Positions 44,128 through 55,341 of a stretch of DNA of 64,000 nucleotides are shown here, piece by piece. The translations under genes were made by a program, and so were the position numbers. A model generated the notes under the pieces. The model was not told the origin of the DNA, did no database searches, and saw nothing but the letters and a program-made list of their open reading frames with translations. How positions within the stretch are numbered: the stretch's first letter is position 1; each line of letters begins with the position of its first letter. The stretch is from Gautieria morchelliformis (taxonomy: Eukaryota > Basidiomycota > Agaricomycetes > Gomphales > Gomphaceae): contig WHVA01000196.1 in assembly GCA_015179125.1 (NCBI GenBank), positions 124,001-188,000 on the forward strand, in the 5' to 3' direction.

Positions 44128-47009
44128 TTAACCCAAAGTTGATGCACATTCAGTTGAATCAGTGACACATAGGGACCTCTTTTGTGGAGGTATGTTCTCG
44201 TCAGTGATCTCAGTTAGAAGCTGCTTCTGTTTGGTCACCACCTTTCCTGCCTGAGGTGCAGGTGTTGGTTTCTGTGGTGCAAGGGAGGAGTTGGAAGGGG
44301 TCATTTCAAACGGAACCCATGGACTTGAGGGTTCAGTCATGCTGGCAGGAGAACTCAGGATGGTTGTCATCGATTTCAACCCATGCTGCACAGTTGGCAA
44401 GATTTGCATTCATTTCAGAATGAGCTGGTAAGCTCAGGAGCCATTTGGATTCTTTTCATCCAGCTTGATATGCCACCTGGAATGGATCAACATTTGCTAA
44501 GGGTGAATGGTGTATCATTTGAGAGCTTACATGCGCAAAGTTGTCTGAACATCCACCAATGTCCCTTTGGTCAGTACTGAGTTGTACTGAAGTGGCATTA
44601 TTGCAACACCCTGTGAGTCGTGGACGTGGGGGGAGATGACAGGCACTGATCCAGCAACATTCTTTACAGAGGAGAAATGTGCTTGCAGCTCTGGAATATC
44701 CACCAACGTGAGGCTGCCTGGGAAGGTGGTTAGGTGACATGTCATGTAGGTAAAATATTTCTTCAGTGTACCTGGTGTATCCATGGTGGCAGAGTCACTC
44801 ATCAAAGAACTTTGAGGTACAGTTGTTGACAGAGGCCCACTTGCGGGAGCTTCCAGCTTATGAATAAGCATGGTAAGAGAGGGAAGGGAGCACTGGAGAC
44901 ATACTTTCCAGTATGCTCCTCATAATCTTAACAGGAGATCTGGTGCTGGAAAGGGGGACCTCATTGAACAGATTGTCTGAATTGATTAAGACTAGGAAGG
45001 TGCCATTTTCTTGTCTCTGTGTGAAAGCGTGAACTCTCGGTTCTTGTTCATCATTCAGTCCTGATGTTACGATACGATCCATCGTAAGGTTGGCCGAGGT
45101 CGGGAACGAAACCCGAGGCAAGGTCCGAGGTTACGGGGCGAGGTCTGGATGGGGAGGTCGGAGAGGGACTTGGCTTCAGCTTATGTGCTGCGCCGACCCT
45201 ACGCATGAGTCCCAACTTCGGAGGCAAACGAATAAGAGGCGAGGCTTAGAAACTAGCTAGGGATCGAAGGGATACGATAGTTGATTTTCAGACTGAGGAG
45301 TAGGAATGCATACAAGGAGGTTATATACGAGTGAGGGTACGAGTCAGGGGCGAACATATTAGTGGAGGTCAGGGCGAAGTCAGGAGACCGAGGTCAGGGC
45401 GAGGTAATATACGAATGATGCGTGATGGAGCGGAATCAGTAACTAAGGGGATACGGGCATGGGATCAAGGTCGGATATGAACTCAAGCTCGGGCTTGGGC
45501 TCGGGCGCGGATAAGGATCATATGTACTTGGGCACGAATATCACATGGCTCGGGCTCGGGAGAAGGTTTTACCGGTAAGTAACCGGCCAAAGGCCGGGTC
45601 CTTACACCTGAGTTATGTGTTAGGTTGAAGTGACAAACATATCAAGCATAGATACCTGTATTCAGCTCATCATCTTTTTCTTGTTGAATAACATGCAGGA
45701 CATTTTCGATATATATCGCTTTGGTCCGCAGATTTTCCAGCCCTTCTAATTGTAAGTCAAGAGCCCACACCATTCTGATTTTTAAAAGCCCTCAAAGGTC
45801 AAACTGCCCAAATTTTTCAATGCTGGTAAGATAAGGACTCAAGCAGCCTGTACATACCTTAGACATTTCGCCCTCCTTGTTTCCGTATGACATGAGTTTG
45901 GAGTCACGGGTACTTCGAATAATCCATGCAGGAAAGCGTAAAAGCAGGCATTTGTTCCCCACATCACATTTATTGAACCACTCATCTGCACCTATTTTTT
46001 TTTTTCAAACCTTGTGTAGAAACACGTCATGTATGAAACATCCTTAGGACAGTTGTGAGATTCTACCACAGTGACCTCCATGGGTTTGAGCTTGCCCATA
46101 TCAGCATTGTCGAAGTCTTCGTCAGAACAATGTCAGAGCAGCACATACTTGTGGAAAATTTCTAAGTGGGCAGGGACAGATGAAATGAGGAATGCAAGGT
46201 GAAGTTGAAGAGATGACTACTTGCATATTTATTAGAATGGGCACATCAATGATAGCTTGCACATATTAAATTGATCATTTCACATCTAACTTTACAGTGC
46301 ACAGTGGCCATGGCTGATCCCTATTTGCTGTTGTGGACTTGATGTGATCTGTAAACCTGATGGATTAACTGGATCACATGGAGCCACTGGGTAGTTTTGC
46401 TTAGAAGCGGTTAATGCAATTCCTGAGGCAACGCCATCATGTGATTTAGCATCACCCCCTCAGGGACAGCATCTGATGCGCACTTCGTTAGCTCGAGGCT
46501 AAGTGATCCATGTGCATGTAGCGCTTACTATCACCACAATTTGGCTGTCAGTTCTGAAACAGTTGTTCAAGACACAGTCCAGGTGGGGTGCCTGGAGCCT
46601 GCCATGGGCAACAGGGAAAATAGGGGCCAAGAGAGAAAAAGGGAGGCTGTTGAAGTCCCTTGGCACAGACACCTAGACTATCAGGAAGTTACATAGATGT
46701 GGAAAAATATAAGTGTGACTGCATGTTACCATCAGGTGTTTCAAGAACTAGTGGGTTTATTATGTCGTAAAGTTCATCCATGGTGCAGTATGGCACACCT
46801 CCATTTTGCTGCCCATCATATATCAATATCCCCTTGTCTTTTCCTATCAGACGGACAGCAAAGTGCATGTAACCTACATAAATTCTCATGGTTAATGTGT
46901 AGTTCCACATACCATGGGAGTGGGTATGGATACCATTGTGCTTGAGCTCAGCTCTCCACTCAAGAGATATTTCATATTTCATCCAAGGATAAACCTGATG
47001 ACATCCCAA
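44128..47009 (-). CDS. Unrecognised multi-exon gene, minus strand, probably damaged
   Basis: Several minus-strand blocks look like exons in order. 47009-46730 reads EISLEWRAELKHNGIHTHSH and GYMHFAVRLIGKDKGILIYD, ending at a GTAACA donor. About 46150-46018 reads DEDFDNADMGKLKPMEVTVV then SHNCPKDVSYMTCFYTR. About 45990-45880 reads NKCLLLRFPAWIIRSTRDSK and ends at GTATGTAC. About 45770-45653 reads DLQLEGLENLRTKAIYIENV. About 45050-44460 reads TSGLNDEQEPRVHAFTQRQE then FPGSLTLVDIPELQAHFSSV. 44409-44128 is a proline- and lysine-rich tail. I recognise no family; the IYDGQQNGG block has the look of a cysteine-protease-like or transposon-borne fold, but that is a guess. A one-base slip near 44860 and an internal stop suggest decay. 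A solo LTR lies between two of its exons. Confidence 0.4.
45065..45606 (-). mobile_element. Gypsy-type solo LTR (542 bp)
   Basis: On the minus strand it begins TGTAAGGACCCGGCC and ends ATCGTAACA, with the 5-bp duplication CCTGA (45060-45064 and 45607-45611). It matches the LTR at 57764-58295. It sits in what appears to be an intron of the unrecognised minus-strand gene, just upstream of an exon whose acceptor (ACTCAG) overlaps the duplication. It contains many GGTCGGG/CGAGGT and GCTCGGGCTCGGG words. Confidence 0.93.
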
Positions 47010-47596
47010 TGCAACTTCTGGATAAAAGTTTGATATTATTTGAAAATTGATACAAAAGTGGCCAGGTGATTTTTGGTCTAAAACGCCATGCTGCTCACAA
47101 ATCCAGAAATATCAACATTCATCACATTCCCCAGATTAGTAATAGCATGGTCATCAATAGCCCACAGGTATGCAGCAGTGAGAGACAGAATCCCAGTTCC
47201 TTGAGTGGCGCAAAGGGCTTAGAGCAGCGTGGTAAAGGCATTTTGGCACCAGCGAGGCTTCCATGCAGGAAAAACTTTATCAGAGGATGGGATGTGTAAA
47301 ATACAAGTAATCCAAGAAAAAAAGAGCAGGCGCGGTAAAATACAAGTATGCAAGGGGGTACCTGGTGATGACATGAGGCGTTAAAAAACCCCAGGGGGGG
47401 GAAATCATTCGTGCCGCACAGGGATGCAAGTGGAGAGAGAGGGGGGGTGGGGAGGCAAAAATGATGGAGAACAACAGAACAAGCTAAGCTGTTTAAAGTC
47501 AGTGTGCACGGATTGCGAGTAGCTATTAATTACCTGTGCAAAGGTAATGCCACAACGCAAGCAAGCGAGGAAAGGCACATAAGCGCAAAAACAGAT
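47010..47596. other. Unassigned DNA
   Basis: Possible upstream region of the unrecognised minus-strand gene. It contains the direct words GGTAAAATACAAGTA and GTGTAAAATACAAGTA about 45 bp apart (47295 and 47335), and a G-run near 47440. No gene was supported. Confidence 0.4.
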
Positions 47597-47601
47597 AAAG
47601 G

Positions 47602-48663
47602 TGTTATGATATATGCAACTATCCTATTTTAAGTCATCTATGTATACAAAGAAGCTAATAAAAGAAAGAAAGAAAAAACGACCAAAAAAGACAGGAACGA
47701 CACTCACGACAGACATCGACACAGACGACAGACACATGACATCACGAATGGCTATCTTATCTACAGATTAGATAAGATACAGGGATAAGGGCATCGACCA
47801 CGTGCAGCCGATCAAAGACAGCACGCCTATCGACTGATGGCATTGGCCATGATGTCGACGGGCGCCAGGCCACAGGCACCGAGGAGGTGTGGGCACCAAA
47901 TGCCACAGAGGAGTGTAGCCTGCGGAGGAGCACTGGACGTGGCGGAATGACTTCAGAATGTCATTCCTAATATGTGTGCTCAATCAGCTGCCCCACGGAA
48001 GAGGCACAGAGCCAGCGGCCCCATCACCAAGCCTAGCATTTATGCGGGGCAGGAGAGATTTAATTTCTATTTTCTATTGAGCTCCATCACACGACCAGCT
48101 GACTACTATCTTGACACCATGTAGACAGGGGCTTTGTATAATAGGTACAAGACTCTATTCCAAAGCTTAAACAACCCTGATACTATCCCCATCACTCCCA
48201 TGACTTTATGACTATAATTAGTCACCCCTCTAGTTACAAGTAGTTTTTCGACCCATCGACTCACTATCTTGAACACCGATAGTTACCACTAGCATAGTAT
48301 AAATAGCTACTATGAATGTATGAACAAATCATCCAGAATCAACTGTTTCACCCCTTGAAGTCACTGTAGTCTTGTTTGATAGCTACAGAGCTTAGATCTC
48401 GATAGTTTACTCCAATTCTTCGTTGAGAGTTCACTATTACTGTTTACTCTAGACTACCTCAAAAGCGAAGCCTTTTGATTTAGTTATCCCTTATATCGAG
48501 ACCATTCTCTCGTTGACACGGTCACGTGACCTCCATCCATCAGTGCCGGACGCACCTCGAGAGGCTTAGTCAGCACACAGGAGAGGGACAGACATAGCGG
48601 TCCCAACCGCTAACCAATAGAAATTGTTTGCTAAAGGCACCATCTAATATTTTAATCATAAAA
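47602..48663 (+). mobile_element. 1.06-kb LTR-like unit, copy 1
   Basis: It runs TGTTATGAT...ATCATAAAA, flanked by the 5-bp duplication AAAGG (47597-47601 and 48664-48668). A second copy at 55342-56401 has its own duplication. Inside are a palindromic TATCTTATC...GATAAGATA (about 47754-47780), a TATA-like AGTATAAATAGC (about 48296) and CACGTGACC words. It is probably a solo LTR, orientation set by the TATA-like box; the termini are TG...AA rather than TG...CA. Confidence 0.75.
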
Positions 48664-48802
48664 AAAGGCCTGGGTGAGCCCCCCACTAAGACATGATGAC
48701 AAACCCTATGATGCAGGCTCAACTATGCTGAAGCGGGACTCAGGTCTGCTAGTGAAACAGCATCCAGTGGAATGCAGATCAGCATCAGCAGAGGGTGAAG
48801 CA
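48664..48802. other. Short unassigned segment
   Basis: DNA between the LTR-like unit and the Copia-type solo LTR. Nothing was recognised. Confidence 0.4.
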
Positions 48803-48840
48803 TGTTAGCAACTAGGGGTTATGGCAGGGAAGGTTCGGTA

Positions 48841-50028
48841 TAGGGATGCACACCGTGCCGTACATCCACGGCTGTATGCTGCCGTATTACGGCCACGGCA
48901 CCCATACCGTTGAGGGTCTGTGCTCTGTGCTGACGGTACGGTATACAGTATGGTTTGATGCCGTATGATGCCGTATTTGTACGGCCGTATATGGTATGTA
49001 CGGCGATATACGGCATGCACTACTGTTTCAATTTCAGCTCTATTTCAGCTTCAGCTCCTCGATGTCGTCTCCTACTCAAGTGCCAAGTGAGTCCGCCATC
49101 CACACCTACCAAGTGTACTATGTACTATTTCACGTACTCACAACGAATCACCCTTCTATAGTTGGGCAGCATGTGCGTCGCCGTTTTGATCATAATACAT
49201 GGTTCTACTGACAATGGTCTAGTACTTGATCCTCGCATCTCTTATGAAGGGATGGAGCTTGATTATGCAGGCGACGAGTCGCTTTCTGAACATCTCGAAT
49301 CATCAAAAAAGAATCTGTATGAATACTATGAGGCCCATTATGCGGGCAAACACTCTGCGTCTTTGCAAGTGACTGATCCTGTGCCTGGTCCATCAGCTGA
49401 AGCTTCAGCCCCTCCTCACTCCCCTCCAAAGAATTTTACATCGCGCTTTCAGTGGAAGGCCAAGGCAGCGATCCATGAACTCGATGAATTCTTCAAGCTT
49501 CCTCAAGAGGATTTCGAGGCTTGCAATCCAATCCATTGGTGGATGGGTCGCCGTGCTCAATTCCCCAACTGGTTTTTGCTTGCTCGGGACATTCTCTGTA
49601 TCCCCGGTTGCATACTATGCTGTTATTGGAGTTTTTAGGGCTGACATTGTGACTATCTTAGGATCTGCCGTCGCCGTTGAGCGAGTTTTCTCAGGAGGTC
49701 ATGACACAATCTCATTGCGACGTGCAAGGCTTCAGCCTGAAACCATCAAAGTTCTAATGCTCAGCAAAAAAAAGCTTCATCTTGAACGCGCTCAGTGCAG
49801 AGCTGCAGTACGTCGTTAACATACCATGATTAGATCTTGTATCTACATTTACAATGCTATAATACAACCGTCAACCGTAATACAGACGGTACGGTACTGT
49901 ATGGTACCCGTACCGTACCGTCGGAGGGAGGAGGTCTCCATCATACGGACGGCATACGGTCTGCCGTATCCGTCAACTCGCTGTACATTATACGGCTGTG
50001 GCCGTAATACGGACGGTGTACATCCCTA
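48841..50028 (+). mobile_element. Short hAT DNA transposon (1188 bp) with perfect ends
   Basis: Terminal inverted repeats TAGGGATG-CACACCGT and ACGGTGTA-CATCCCTA, with an exact 8-bp duplication GTTCGGTA (48833-48840 and 50029-50036), the hAT hallmark. Both subterminal regions are packed with CCGTAT/ATACGG and TACGGT words, likely transposase binding sites. Only the C-terminal part of a transposase is encoded, so this is an internally deleted, non-autonomous copy. Intact ends and duplication imply a recent jump. Confidence 0.97.
49162..49819 (+). pseudogene. hAT transposase C-terminal remnant with one intron
   Basis: Exon 49162-49606 reads ELDEFFKLPQEDFEACNPIH then WWMGRRAQFPNWFLLARDIL and CIP. 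A 55-bp GT-AG intron (49607-49661, GTTGCA...ATCTTAG) splices in phase to GSAVAVERVFSGGHDTISLR followed by RARLQPETIKVLMLSKKKLH, stop at 49819. This is the hAT C-terminal dimerisation region, ending in the conserved AVERVFSxGxDT signature. The catalytic domain (DDE region) is not present in the element, so it cannot transpose by itself; it could at most make a dimerising fragment. The ATG at 49162 is the first in frame and is unproven; an upstream intron near 49087-49161 is possible. Confidence 0.88.
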
Positions 50029-50486
50029 GTTCGGTAGAGTTCCTAGAAAGCTAGAATCAAATGTACTCTCTTAGTGAATTTATTGTCACTGATATATTAA
50101 TACAATACCTAGAATCAAATACACTACATGATTTTCAGTCAACATGCTATGTAAATATGAAAGATACTACTCGCCTATCTCAGTGAATTTATTGTCACTG
50201 AGAGAGGAGCACTATCCTGTCTCAGAAGGCATATACGTGCACCCGGCCTTTAGCGCCCAAGGGCTCGCGCGTCGGAGTCATTTCAAACTCCGCTGGGGGC
50301 AGCCGCCTGTGAAAATAGAAATAACAGAATGAAATGGAGAGGTAGGGAGTGACTGGAAAATTTCGAAAATAAGCAGAGAAGTGGATGCATAGTACAAGAA
50401 CAATGTGAGAAACAATTGGAAACACCACACAATAAATTGAACATATTATGCTTGATTTTGGTGCAGGAGCATAAATGCACCCAACA

Positions 50487-52060
50487 AAGCATACCCTGGT
50501 TAAAGTAAGAGATAGAAGAGGAAGTGAGGGTAGTGCAAAGATCACGTGCAACAAGACTGTCAGTGCGACAACTAAGCCAGCAGGCTGGGGTGGAATTTTC
50601 ACTGTGGAAAAGTGTACCTTTTTAAACACAGAAAAAAGGAACACTTAGGGTCAACTGAAACCTCATTAGTAACTCCCTATTTTAAATTCAGCAGAGTGAG
50701 AGTCGGGGACCTGCCCCCGCTATGAGTCAGTAGACTCAACAGGTCACAGCCACTGAGGTCCCCAAAGTATCAGATACTCATTCCTGCTGGCCAGAATGTA
50801 CTGATTGTCAATATCTCCTGTGTCTGGAACAGCTTGGGCAATGCTGAGTGCAGTGTACATCTAGCGATGCTGATGGGGATTCTGAATTTATGTTGACCAG
50901 GGGTAAGACAGCCAAAGTCGAAGTTAATAGTTCCGAGAGGATCGCGACTGATTTTGTGAGAATGACTCGACTAGGGCTCAGCGCCGTACTGTATGTTTGG
51001 CTGCCAGAACCGTTGACGGTACGGCCATATTACAGGTTTACGGAACCTACAGGTACTGTATGTGAAAGGTAGGATTACAGACCTAGTACTTTGAGTATAA
51101 AGGAACTCCCAAGTGCAACACCCTTCCTTTTTCCTACCACCCACTTCCCACCCCACATCCTCTCCACTCTATAAATAAGTTTTGCATCTCTCCCAATATG
51201 TCTTGTGCATTGCATGAGGCACTTATACTGAAGCTCTAAGATAATGGCCAGTTACTCCTATCCCTATCACCTTCGTTGGACACGATATTCATCCATGCCA
51301 CCCGCTACCCGCCACCATCATCTCATCTGAACCATGTCTTACAAGAAACTAAGTCTATATCAGATGGCCTGACTCATGACAAAGCCTGCACACCTCTGAC
51401 AGTCAAAACAGCCAAAGCCAATGACTGTCCTAATGCCCTGTGGCATTGTCATCCAAGGCCGTAGGTCAGGTGCCTCTTGAGTCAGTGGTGAAAATTGGTT
51501 TCGTCGCCATGTGTTTCCTGACGGCCACATTGTAAGTCATCAATGAGGAACCTCTGCGACATAGCTAACATAGCATCATCTATTTAGGGCAGCGGCTTGT
51601 CTCTTAGATGTGCAAGACCTCCAAAAGGTCACACTGCAGGTATATCAAAGTTTTCTTGTGATGTATATGCATTCGGATGTATATCGATGAGTTGATTTAG
51701 GGTTGGAATAGTGTTGATATAGTTACCGTGTCGATATGATATTTCTTTAGTATTTCCAACACCCTCTGCCAGGCGCCTTGACATGATGCTGCAGTTTGGA
51801 TGACATGCTGTGGTTGGCACCACAGGGCAAATACAAGGAAGATGGTGGGTTACTTAGGGGGAGTACCCATTCTCGTGTATCCTATGTGGCTCCTGACGAG
51901 ACAGTGGATCTGGTTCCAGTGCCATTGAGAGGTGGTGAGGTCCATCATAAGAAGATGTGGGCTGAGGCAAATTGCCATAATAAAACAGCATACAGGACAT
52001 CCCCTGATGAAAAAACCCTTTTATGAGCCCCCTGACACTGGAGGCATATAAAATATTTCT
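50487..52060. other. Unassigned DNA with possible hAT-end remnant
   Basis: No supported gene. Around 50972-51070, TAGGGCTCAGCGCCGTACTG and CGGTACGGCCATATTAC resemble the subterminal words of the hAT element at 48841-50028, but no matching second end or 8-bp duplication was found. 51090-51180 has promoter-like features (GAGTATAAAGG; CTCTATAAATAAG followed by pyrimidine-rich sequence). Weak exon-like blocks at 51490-51530 (WFRRHVFPDGHI before GTAAGT) and 51800-52020 are unrecognised. Confidence 0.4.
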
Positions 52061-52063
52061 GCT

Positions 52064-52365
52064 CTGAAAAACTGTTCAAAAAACTTTAACAAAATTTTGT
52101 GTTTTAGTTAGAATTTGTTGAGCAAGAAAATTGTAAAAAAGTTTAAAGTTTTTTGGAGGGGTTTTTATGTCTTTTTATAAGTTTCTTTGTGAAAACACAA
52201 AGAAACCCATAAAAAACCCTGAAAAAAAAAAACTGTGAATTTTTTTACAATTTTCTTGCTCAACAAATTTTAATAAAAACACAAAGTTTTATTATGACTT
52301 TTTTTTTCATAAAAAACATTAAAAATATTTGGAAAATCTTTACAGTTTTTTCAACAGTTTTGCAG
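52064..52365. mobile_element. AT-rich foldback element (MITE-like)
   Basis: A 302-bp near-palindrome centred near 52195 (GTTTCTTTGTG AAAACACAAAGAAAC). The left arm CTGAAAAACTGTTCAAAAAA is mirrored by the right end TTTTTTCAACAGTTTTGCAG; further in, TTTGTTGAGCAAGAAAATTG (about 52114) mirrors CAATTTTCTTGCTCAACAAA (about 52249). No coding capacity. Arms differ by small indels. A target duplication was not resolved. It probably moves with a DNA-transposon transposase supplied elsewhere. Confidence 0.75.
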
Positions 52366-53450
52366 ATGACCTATGCCTGAGATCGCTGAAGCCGAACATA
52401 TCCACTTGATCCAACCCAATCCGCGCCTCTGATCACCCCGATATCACGGGAGTCCACACCACATGCTACGACAGTCCAGAACACCCCTATAGACCCTTCC
52501 CAAGCACGCCGAGCCCAACCCAAGTGGCACACATACTGGAATCACGTGACCCAATCAAGGGACGCAACACGTCGAGCCGACCCTGCCTGTAGTTAGACCA
52601 CATCCCCTATCCACTTCCAAAGTCCGTTCCCTTTCACTGTTTTATGCTTCACACCCCAACCAAACTTGTACAACATCTGTTGATGCTCCTATCAACATCT
52701 ATGCGCCATCCCCTCCATTTCACCTTACCTTTGTCCCCTTTCCACAAATATTTGGAGTGCCAAGTTCTAGCATCGTGAGATAAATAGCTAGCTTCGTGTA
52801 CCACATAGCAGTAGTGAAATCCGACTCTATTTGCTCCACATCGCATTAGTTAGCTCTTGAGAGCATCTATCATAAGACACATATACTTAGTTGTGTGTGC
52901 AGATATTCTTGCTACTTCTGATTTCCACTCGATTCGTCTCACGTTCACAGATTGAATCACATTACTTTCAATTTTATTCTCAATACTAACAAGAGAGGGA
53001 TCTTACGGTGCCGTTAAAAACCTCCTGCCTCAAAAGGACAGGCAGGGTGTTGATTATGTTGCCATTGACACGCTGGAAGGTCAATTGATGCAAACCGCTG
53101 GCATAGTGGTGCTGTCCCAATGACACCCACAACAAGAGATCCCCAGTGTCCTTCTATTTGACCCTCTCTTCATGGAAATGACCTGGCTGAATGGTAGTTG
53201 TGTCAACCAGCTGGAAGACAGCAACTCGTCCATGAAGCCCGAGACCCATGATCCAAGTTCCGATGGCATGTTCCAATGTTAAAAAAGGAGGCAAACCCAC
53301 ATCTCTCCTAACTCAGGTGTACGAGGAGGACCTTGTGTTTCGCCCTTGGGATCTGAGTCACCCACAGGGGTGGTTCAGATTTGGATGATGAAGGCACAGA
53401 CCGTGCTAGGCTTTTTTGGAACCCTTCAAGACTTTGGTGTCAGAGCTAAC
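52366..53450. other. Promoter-like or LTR-like DNA, unassigned
   Basis: 52380-52991 has the look of an LTR: CG-rich start, CACGTGACCC (about 52545), a TATA-like GATAAATAGCTAGC (about 52780) and a possible end AATACTAACA at 52991, but no 5' end or target duplication was found. 53040-53280 and 53290-53450 hold frames with no recognised motif. Confidence 0.4.
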
Positions 53451-54540
53451 ACTTTGGTCTATCAGAACGTGTCGTATACGAAACTCAAAGAATATTAAAC
53501 AATGCTGCAGCACAACTCCGGAAATAATTTAATATTTGTACCTTGGTTGCAATCTGTGTAAAAAGTAGTCCAAGTTAATACGGATGGAAGGCAATATGTT
53601 TCTTAGCAGCACTGAACAATAAACTAAAAGTCTGTAGGTTCAAGGGCGACTATCGGGGTCCAAGTATTCCAAAAAGATAGGAATGGCTTCACAGGAGAGT
53701 TTGTAAGTGGACTGACCCGATTAACGTCAATGCACTGCAATAAACGAGCGACTAGGGTTTAAGAAGTGACTTGTGAAAGTCACTGAACAGGAAAGTCACT
53801 GATCAGTTCGTCTCGGGTATTGGAGAGCTAATTGACAAGGAAATCGATTGTCAGACTCGCTCTGCAGAATTTCACCTGGAGTGTTAGTCCGGGTGGCTAA
53901 GTAGAAACGCAACTACTTAACTGAGAATTAATACACTAAGTAAGTGTGATAACCCTAGCTGGGGTTAGCAGCTTAGTAAGCTGTGCAAGCTTGGCAAGTC
54001 ACACAAGGTACGTGGATAGTAGATGATGATGTATTGGCTGAGGAAAGGTGGGCAGTAAGGCCTCCTTTTATATTGTATCTACCATCTATTAATAGACTAG
54101 AATGAGTCACGAAAAAATAGGGTAGTGAGTCAGAGCATGTGTTGGCCAATCACAGTTCACGATTTGGGTGTGAGTCATGCACTGAGTCACAAAGAAATGG
54201 GGTAGTGAGTCAGAGTGAAAAAGGGTAATGAGTCAGAACTTGTGTTGACCAATCGCAGCCCACGATTAGGGGGTGAGTCATGCAGAAATGGGGTAGTGAG
54301 TCAGGCATGAGTCACATCTAAGAATAAGAAAGAGGATTAGCTCAACACAGCCTTTCATTGGTAAGAGGCCTCTCAGCCAATGATACGCCAGAGTCCGAGC
54401 ATGAGTCACATGCCGAGCCAGGCTCTGAGTCATGTAGGAGTCATTTCCCTAGTCACAAGACTTTGGACCAATAATACTTCAGCTTGGCAGTGAGTCATGA
54501 CCCTAATTCTATTATAGGAGTGTAGTCATGGCACAGCACA
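53451..54540. other. AT-rich unassigned DNA with tandem TGAGTCA units
   Basis: No gene. The left part (53451-54060) is AT-rich and unique; the right part carries degenerate repeat units and a dense TGAGTCA cluster listed separately. The whole may be a long LTR, but termini were not found. Confidence 0.45.
54103..54497 (+). promoter_or_regulatory. Cluster of twelve TGAGTCA sites (Gcn4/AP-1-type bZIP word)
   Basis: TGAGTCA occurs exactly at 54103, 54126, 54171, 54183, 54206, 54229, 54274, 54297, 54308, 54402, 54425 and 54491. Part of this comes from a degenerate unit of about 80-100 bp (AATGGGGTAGTGAGTCAG...TGTGTTGGCCAATCACAG...GGTGTGAGTCATGCA) repeated two to three times; the last three sites lie outside it. 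The word is the consensus for Gcn4-like bZIP factors. CCAAT/ATTGG words lie among them. Function is inference. Confidence 0.6.
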
Positions 54541-55336
54541 GCCTAGCATAGCCTTGTTGCTATGGTAGCATAGGTTGGGCTGAGTTTGTATTGCACAAAC
54601 TGTGTTGTGGAGGCTTGGGAATAAATTGCTATTTCCAGAGTGCTGAGTCCGAACCGGTAGGTTGGCCAGAGTTTGTGGGTGCGTAAGTGTCCACAGGCTC
54701 GAGTTCGGGCTCGCGCGCGTCGGAGTTTGAATAAGCAGAGTTGTGGATACATGTGGATTCATAACTCTGCTGCAACAGAATAGAAGTGTTTTGAGCCAAA
54801 GACTTCATTAAAAATGGCAAATAAATGGTAGGAAATTAGAGGAAGTTTAAATAGTTCATCCCCAATGATAGCAATACCAGTATGCTATATTTTAAGGTCA
54901 CTATTTCGAAAATACATGGAAGTTCTCCTATTTGACCGGCAAAGCAGGATCCCATACATAGGCCAGCTGGGGTGTCATCTAAGAAAATAAAGGCAAGGGT
55001 GCAGCTCTTCTCAAGAGGGGGTTGTCAACACTTCTCAAGGGTGGTCATCTGGGTGGTCAGAATTATCAGATATGCAATGCATGTCCCCAAGATGCACATG
55101 CCAGCCAGAGCTGGTGTTGGCACTCAAAAGAGGACTTTGGCTCCTCCCTGTCTGCTAAGAGCTGCTTGTAGCCGCTGTATATCTAGCATGGTGGATCAGG
55201 CTCCAAGGCAGAGTGGAAGTGCACCTCAGCTGAGAGACTAGTGGAGTCACTGGTGTCCAGCTGAGACGTGGCGCCACTCCTGAATGCAATGGTGCTGGCC
55301 CCTTGTCAGCCACAGAAGGCTCTGCGACTATGGTCG
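54541..55336. other. Unassigned DNA
   Basis: No gene supported. A hairpin AGCAGAGTT...AACTCTGCT (about 54735-54772, 9-bp stem) is present, and frames on both strands of 60-90 codons have no motif. Confidence 0.4.
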
Positions 55337-55341
55337 TGATT

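Larger units (their letters stand above)
48803..50486 (-). mobile_element. Copia-type solo LTR split by a hAT element
   Basis: Minus-strand LTR from TGTTGGGTGC (50486) to GCTAACA (48803), flanked by the 5-bp duplication AAGCA (48798-48802 and 50487-50491). It is interrupted at 48841-50028 by a hAT transposon. The remaining LTR (about 490 bp without the insert and its duplication) closely matches 5423-5911. Confidence 0.95.

Noticed and set aside
50972-51070. A second complete hAT element
   Set aside because: Only one end-like word (TAGGGCTCAG) and some subterminal words; no matching opposite end or 8-bp duplication.
53880-53960. Possible tRNA-like stretch with GGTGGCTAAGTAG and CGCAACTAC
   Set aside because: No acceptor-stem pairing and no GGTTCGA-type T-arm at the right distance.
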